DNA from: Perilla frutescens
Taxonomy: Eukaryota > Streptophyta > Magnoliopsida > Lamiales > Lamiaceae
Assembly (NCBI GenBank): GCA_026008535.1
Contig: BRKX01000007.1
Location: 50,767,001 to 50,831,000 of the forward strand
Direction: 5' to 3'
DNA: 64,000 bases
Positions 59,271 through 64,000 of the stretch are shown piece by piece (position 1 is the stretch's first letter; each line of letters begins with the position of its first letter). The notes below the pieces were generated by a model that was given only the letters and a program-made list of their open reading frames with translations, made no database searches and had not been told where the DNA came from. A program made the translations under genes and the position numbers.

Positions 59271-59970
59271 CTTTTATTTTCTAAGTTTCTTGTATGGTAT
59301 TTCGGTCCGAGTCAACTTTTGCTAGCAAAGTATCTTGATACAAAATAACGCAAGAACAAATATTTTACAGAAATGGAGTCAATTTTCTGCACCTTCATGA
59401 TGTTCCAAAATTTATTAAATAGAAAATATTTCATTTATTCAATAATTGAGTTTAATACAGTGAAAATAATATTAAAATAAAATAATATTTATTTAACTCG
59501 ACCAACACTTTGTTTCCACGTTATCGCTCGAGTTTCCTCAACATGAAATAATAATTAACTCTAAAGTGCTATTAACTAAGTGGATTAATTAATTTAATTA
59601 TCAAAATTATACAAATATAATAGTAAGAATATTTCATAATATATCTCATCATAAAGCTCATAGACCAGCATAATATATAACATATAGGTTCATCACAATA
59701 GTAGTCCAAAGCCCCATTTGACCCGTAGGCCCACGACATTTGTCTGACGGCCCATATGACTTGTAGGCCCACTTGTACGCCACTTATATAAGCATGATAA
59801 TGATAAGAGAGTTTCGTATATTCTCTGTGAGAATGCCACCTTAACTTGAACTTGAAAGTGTAATGTTTTAAATATATTCACACGCGCCACCTAGCATAAT
59901 ATTAATAATAAATTAACATCATATATTTATATAACTAAATGTTTCAAAATAGCATAGCTTTGGGAGGGTA
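59271..59970. other. Intergenic sequence, no gene seen
   Basis: AT-rich. No exon or RNA gene recognised. Confidence 0.5.
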
Positions 59971-59974
59971 CATA

Positions 59975-61050
59975 TATACATGTACACCAGAATCGCTTCC
60001 CTACCCACCGGGGATATGGATTAATATGTCCACCGCTGATGTGACATCGCCACATGTGCAGAGTAGTCAACTATTAAATCCATCTTATTTGATCTTTTAC
60101 CGAATCCCTATTTTATGGAACTTTCGTAAAATAATTTTACTATTAAGTGAACTTTAAATTAAATATGGTACAAATTCACGGCTCCTATATCTATTCTTTT
60201 GATAAGATTTATTTGGTCCTATAAATGATCTATACAATTCTTTGTTATTTAATTATACAAAACTCAAAATCATCATTACTTATTAATTATTTAATTTTAC
60301 TCAAACTCAAAAATTGTCAATATAAATTTAACTAGACACGCATTTCTTATCCCAATTCATATCGGTAGTTATTTTTTTAATATATATTGTTTGTATGAAA
60401 TTATTTGTTAATACATTAGTTTATATGAAATTTAATTTAATTTCTATGCATAAAATATAATTATTATTAAATGTATTGGCTACAAAAACTGATATTTGTT
60501 TATATTTAAAATTGAATAAATACATGATTATGCAAAACTCATTTGATACTTTTTCTAAAAAAAATCCTAACAAATATTTGATCTATAATTAAGGACAAAA
60601 ATAAATAAATTATTTCTTGTTCTAAAAACACCAAAGGATAAATGTACGTCATCCTTATTTTTATATGAACAAATGTATTTATGTGATTTTTTATGTTAAT
60701 GAAAATCGGATAACAAATGTGTCTAGTTGAAATTTATATTGATAAATAATTAAAAACATGGTTTTTTTTTTTTGTATATATCAATGTGTTTAGTGGTTTT
60801 TATATAACAATTTTTAATAATGAACAGTATGGCTATTTTGGATTTTGTAAGGTTAAATAACAAATAATTGTAGATCATATAAGCAAAAACAAAAAAAAAA
60901 TCTTAAATAATTTAAGGAAGTTTAGGAATTAAATAATAAATCAAATAAGAAAGATTGAATAGTTGACTTTTTTGCAAAGCCACATCAACGGTGGTCGGTG
61001 GACACATTAACTCATGTTCGCGGTGGGTAGGGAAACGGTTTTGTATACGT
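59975..61050. mobile_element. Foldback (long inverted repeat) element, about 1.1 kb
   Basis: The outer arm has CTTCCCTACCCACCG (59997) facing CGGTGGGTAGGGAAAC (61020). GTCAACTATTAAATCC (60066) faces GATTGAATAGTTGAC (60952). A second pair (60230-60345 and 60700-60760) includes ATATAAATTTAACTAGACAC against GTGTCTAGTTGAAATTTATA. So almost the whole length is an imperfect palindrome. The long inverted repeats suggest a nonautonomous Mutator-like or foldback element; the exact ends and the target duplication are unresolved. Confidence 0.55.
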
Positions 61051-61129
61051 GTGTGACTGTTATCCATAGTATAATAATTTATAAACGATATAGACTTATA
61101 GTGCATTAGGCTTAAAAGGGAAATGAATG

Positions 61130-61135
<6 letters not shown>

Positions 61136-61170
<35 letters not shown>
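61136..61170. repeat. (TA)n microsatellite
   Basis: About 17 TA units at the left end of the next element. Confidence 0.95.
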
Positions 61171-61173
<3 letters not shown>

Positions 61174-61620
61174 GTGGGGTTATATAAAAATAACCCCTTA
61201 TGTGAGAAATGAGAACACATCTCACACCACACATCCATCAAAAATCAAAGGTCCAGATTTGATGAAAAAGGCGGTGGCAATTTTGTAATATCTGAAAAGT
61301 TTTTCGCGTGAGGGTATTACTGTAATTTGGTAATTCTTATAAAAATCGCAGAGGATTTGATAACAGATCGTTATGCTAACGAAGTATTATCATAATGCTA
61401 ATGAAGTATTATCATAATGCTAACGAAACATTATAGTTATGCTAATTAAAGTTTTCAAATATTGTTGGCGAAAAAAATATTCTAAAAATTAATTATAAAC
61501 CTAATTCGATTTAATAAACCCTAATTAAATGGAAAAAATCATAATTGGATGAAATAAACCTAATTAGATGAAATAAATATTGATTGGATGTGGTAAACCC
61601 TAAATGAGTTGAAAGAAATC

Positions 61621-61671
<51 letters not shown>

Positions 61672-62415
61672 TATTTGTACTACATTAGCATTATAGTTTT
61701 GGTTCGTCAGCATTGCGAATACACTATGTTAGCATATGGCAATACTCTATCAACATACGTTATAAATTATAATTGGATAGGATAAACCATAATAATCAAG
61801 TAAGAACTATAAACAAAAAATTAAATTTCAAAAGAATAATGATAATTAGATGGAATAAACTATAATCGAGATTAAATAAACCATAATTGAGATTTAATAA
61901 ACCCTAATAAATTTATACTATGTTAGCATTATGATAATTCTTTGTTAGCACATCGAATATATTATGTTAGCATATGACAAATGCTTCATTAGCATACGTT
62001 CATATGTTATCATAATGCTGACGAAGAATTATTATATGCTAACGAAAGCATTTACAACCTGGGCACACGTAAAAAAATTTCTTTTTTATTTTTCGTTCAT
62101 ATTTTTTCATCCAAACATAGCCTTTCGACATATTAAATGAAAGAGCATGAAGAGAGCTTTAATTTGATATATTTTTTGTGTGCATTGGATTAAAAACGAG
62201 GAAGTTATGGTCGATTAAAGTTTTTAAGATTTTTTTTTTAATTGCTGACATCATCAATTTTAATGAATTTTGATGAAAATAGCCCTCCTTCCTTATTTTT
62301 TGCCCTATTATTTACGAAATTGCCACCTTAAATCTCAACCATTGGATCATTAAATTGGATGGTGTAAGATGTGTTCTCATTTCTCACACCAACAAGGTAT
62401 TCTCATATGAACCAT

Positions 62416-62418
<3 letters not shown>
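61171..62418. mobile_element. Nonautonomous element in (TA)n, copy 1
   Basis: The left end has GTGAGAAATGAGAACACATC and the right end its near-complement GATGTGTTCTCATTTCTCAC, about 50 bp of imperfect terminal inversion. The interior has TTATGCTAACGAAGTATTAT words, AAACCCTAATTA words and a (TAA)n tract at about 61619-61671. No gene. It shares vocabulary with the 34788-38029 element. Confidence 0.6.

Positions 62419-62451
<33 letters not shown>
62418..62451. repeat. (TA)n between the two element copies
   Basis: About 16 TA units. Confidence 0.95.
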
Positions 62452-62454
<3 letters not shown>

Positions 62455-62879
62455 GTGGGGTTATATAAAAATAACCCCTTGTGTGAGAAATGAGAACACA
62501 TCTCACACCACACATCCATCAAAAATCAAAGGTCCAGATTTGATGAAAAAGGCGGTGGCAATTTTGTAATATCTGAAAAGTTTTTCGCGCGGGGGTATTA
62601 CTGTAATTTGGTAATTCTTATAAAAATCGCGGAGGATTTGATAACAGATCGTTATGCTAACGAAGTATTATCATAATGCTAACGAAGCATTATAGTTATG
62701 CTAATTAAAGTTTTCAAATACTGTTGGCAAAAAAAATATTCTAAAAATTAATTATAAACCTAATTCGATTTAATAAACCCTAATTAAATGGAAAAAATCA
62801 TAATTTGATGAAATAAACCTAATTAGATGAAATAAACATTAATTGGATGTGGTAAACCCTAAATGAGTTCAAAGAAATC

Positions 62880-62912
<33 letters not shown>

Positions 62913-63652
62913 TATTTGTACTACGTTAGCATTATAGTTTTGGTTCGTCAGCATTGCGAATACACTATGATAGCATATGACAATACTCTATCAACATACG
63001 TTATCAATTATAATTGGATAGGATAAACCATAATAATCAATTAAGAACTATAAACAAAAAATTAAATTTCAAAAGAATAATGATAATTAGATGGAATAAA
63101 CCATAATCGAGATTAAATAAACCATAATTGAGATTTAATAAACCTTAATAAATTTGTACTATGTTAGCATTATGATAATTCTTTGTTAGCACATTGAATA
63201 TATTATGTTAGCATATGACAAATGCTTCATTAGCATACGTTCATATGTTATCATAATGCTGACGAAGAATTATTATATGCTCACGAAAGCATTTACAACC
63301 TGGGCACGCGTAATTTTTTTTTTTGTTTTCGTTCATATTTTTTCATCCAAACATAGCCTTTCGACATCTTAAATGAAAGAGCATGAAGAGAGCTTTAATT
63401 TGATATTTTTTTTGTGTGCATTGAATTAAAAATGAGGAAATTATGGTCGATTAAAGTTTTTAAGATTTTTTTTAATTGCTGACATCATCAATTTTAATGG
63501 ATTTGGACGAAAATAGCCCTCCTTCCTTATTTTTTGTCCTATTATTTATGAAATTACCACCTTAAATCTCAACCTTTGGATCATTAAATTGGATGGTGTA
63601 AGATGTGTCCTCATTTCTCACACCAACAAGGTGTTCTCATATGAACCATATC
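62452..63652. mobile_element. Nonautonomous element in (TA)n, copy 2
   Basis: It repeats copy 1 at an offset of 1281 bp with few differences (for example a shorter (TAA)n at 62879-62911). It ends again at a (TA)n tract (63653-63672). Confidence 0.65.
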
Positions 63653-63772
63653 CTATATATATATATATATATCCAATTTCTTCTCCAACACCCTCACGAC
63701 CCAAACACCAAACCCAATAACAAGCCCAACACAACAATCAAAATTAGGGGTGAGGAAAAATATCGAAATATC

Positions 63773-64000
63773 CACTATAAGAAAATAATATTCAGGAGAC
63801 AGAAAAATCTATCATTTGAATTTGAAATTTCATCGCCAATAACACGGGCGACAGAATGTGTCCGTCACCCGTTTCTAGTTGCTAATAAAACGGGCGACGG
63901 ATTTTTTCCGTCACGAACTAACGTGACGGAATTGGCGACGGATTTTTCCGTCGCTAAATTATTGCCAAATTCAATCTTCAAAATATAAAGAAATAAAAAA
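63773..64000. mobile_element. CACTA element terminus, cut by the window end
   Basis: CACTATAAGAAAATAAT at 63773 is the plant CACTA terminal motif. Following it are CGACGGATTTTTTCCGTCAC, GTGACGG and GGCGACGGATTTTTCCGTCG, typical palindromic subterminal repeats. The rest lies outside the window. Confidence 0.65.

Overview
The window is AT-rich nuclear DNA from a flowering plant, most likely a eudicot. The evidence is spliced plant genes, Au-type tRNA-derived SINEs, Athila and Tekay Ty3/gypsy retrotransposons, a Ty1/copia element, CACTA, hAT, Stowaway and PIF-type DNA elements, and long microsatellites. I cannot fix the species. Only one gene looks intact: a seven-exon bHLH transcription factor of the plant bHLH110 type (coding 39617-44421, + strand, 419 aa). 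Almost everything else is mobile DNA or its debris.

Left third (1-18.2 kb). A decayed Ulp1-type cysteine protease fragment (about 478-1083) is followed by an array of CTCGATTAA-type repeats. Next comes a broken Athila-lineage Ty3/gypsy element (gag about 2037, pol to 12486, Athila ORF-1-like gene 13046-14608, 3' LTR about 16114-17452). A second Ty3/gypsy element of the Tekay chromovirus type (6990-12177) sits inside the Athila integrase, flanked by a 5-bp target duplication with one mismatch. It has itself lost most of its 5' LTR and everything upstream of integrase. Beyond the Athila LTR lies a second CTCGATTAA array (about 17640-18065) built on a 48-bp unit, so the Athila copy may have landed in, and split, an older DNA transposon.

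Middle (18.2-39.6 kb). This is gene-poor DNA with several SINE copies (one at 26801-27078 has a perfect 17-bp target duplication), a CACTA-like MITE, a hAT-type MITE, a Stowaway-like MITE, a PIF/Harbinger-like MITE, small hairpin elements, and a 3.2-kb element with imperfect terminal inverted repeats that abuts a (CA)61 tract.

Right third (44.4-64 kb). A Ty1/copia element with very short LTRs (45571-59265, target duplication aatac) is split by a 9.2-kb CACTA element (45705-54910, target duplication ttc). The CACTA element carries pieces of host-type genes: a tRNA 2-thiouridylase exon, four exons of a coiled-coil protein, and a Ulp1 protease domain. One intron of the coiled-coil gene was later hit by a gag-only Ty3/gypsy element with three LTR copies (46679-52037, target duplication tattt). 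Each layer has its own target duplication, so the order of events can be read directly. After this come a 1.1-kb foldback element, a tandem pair of 1.28-kb elements separated by (TA)n, and the terminus of another CACTA element that runs off the window at 63773.
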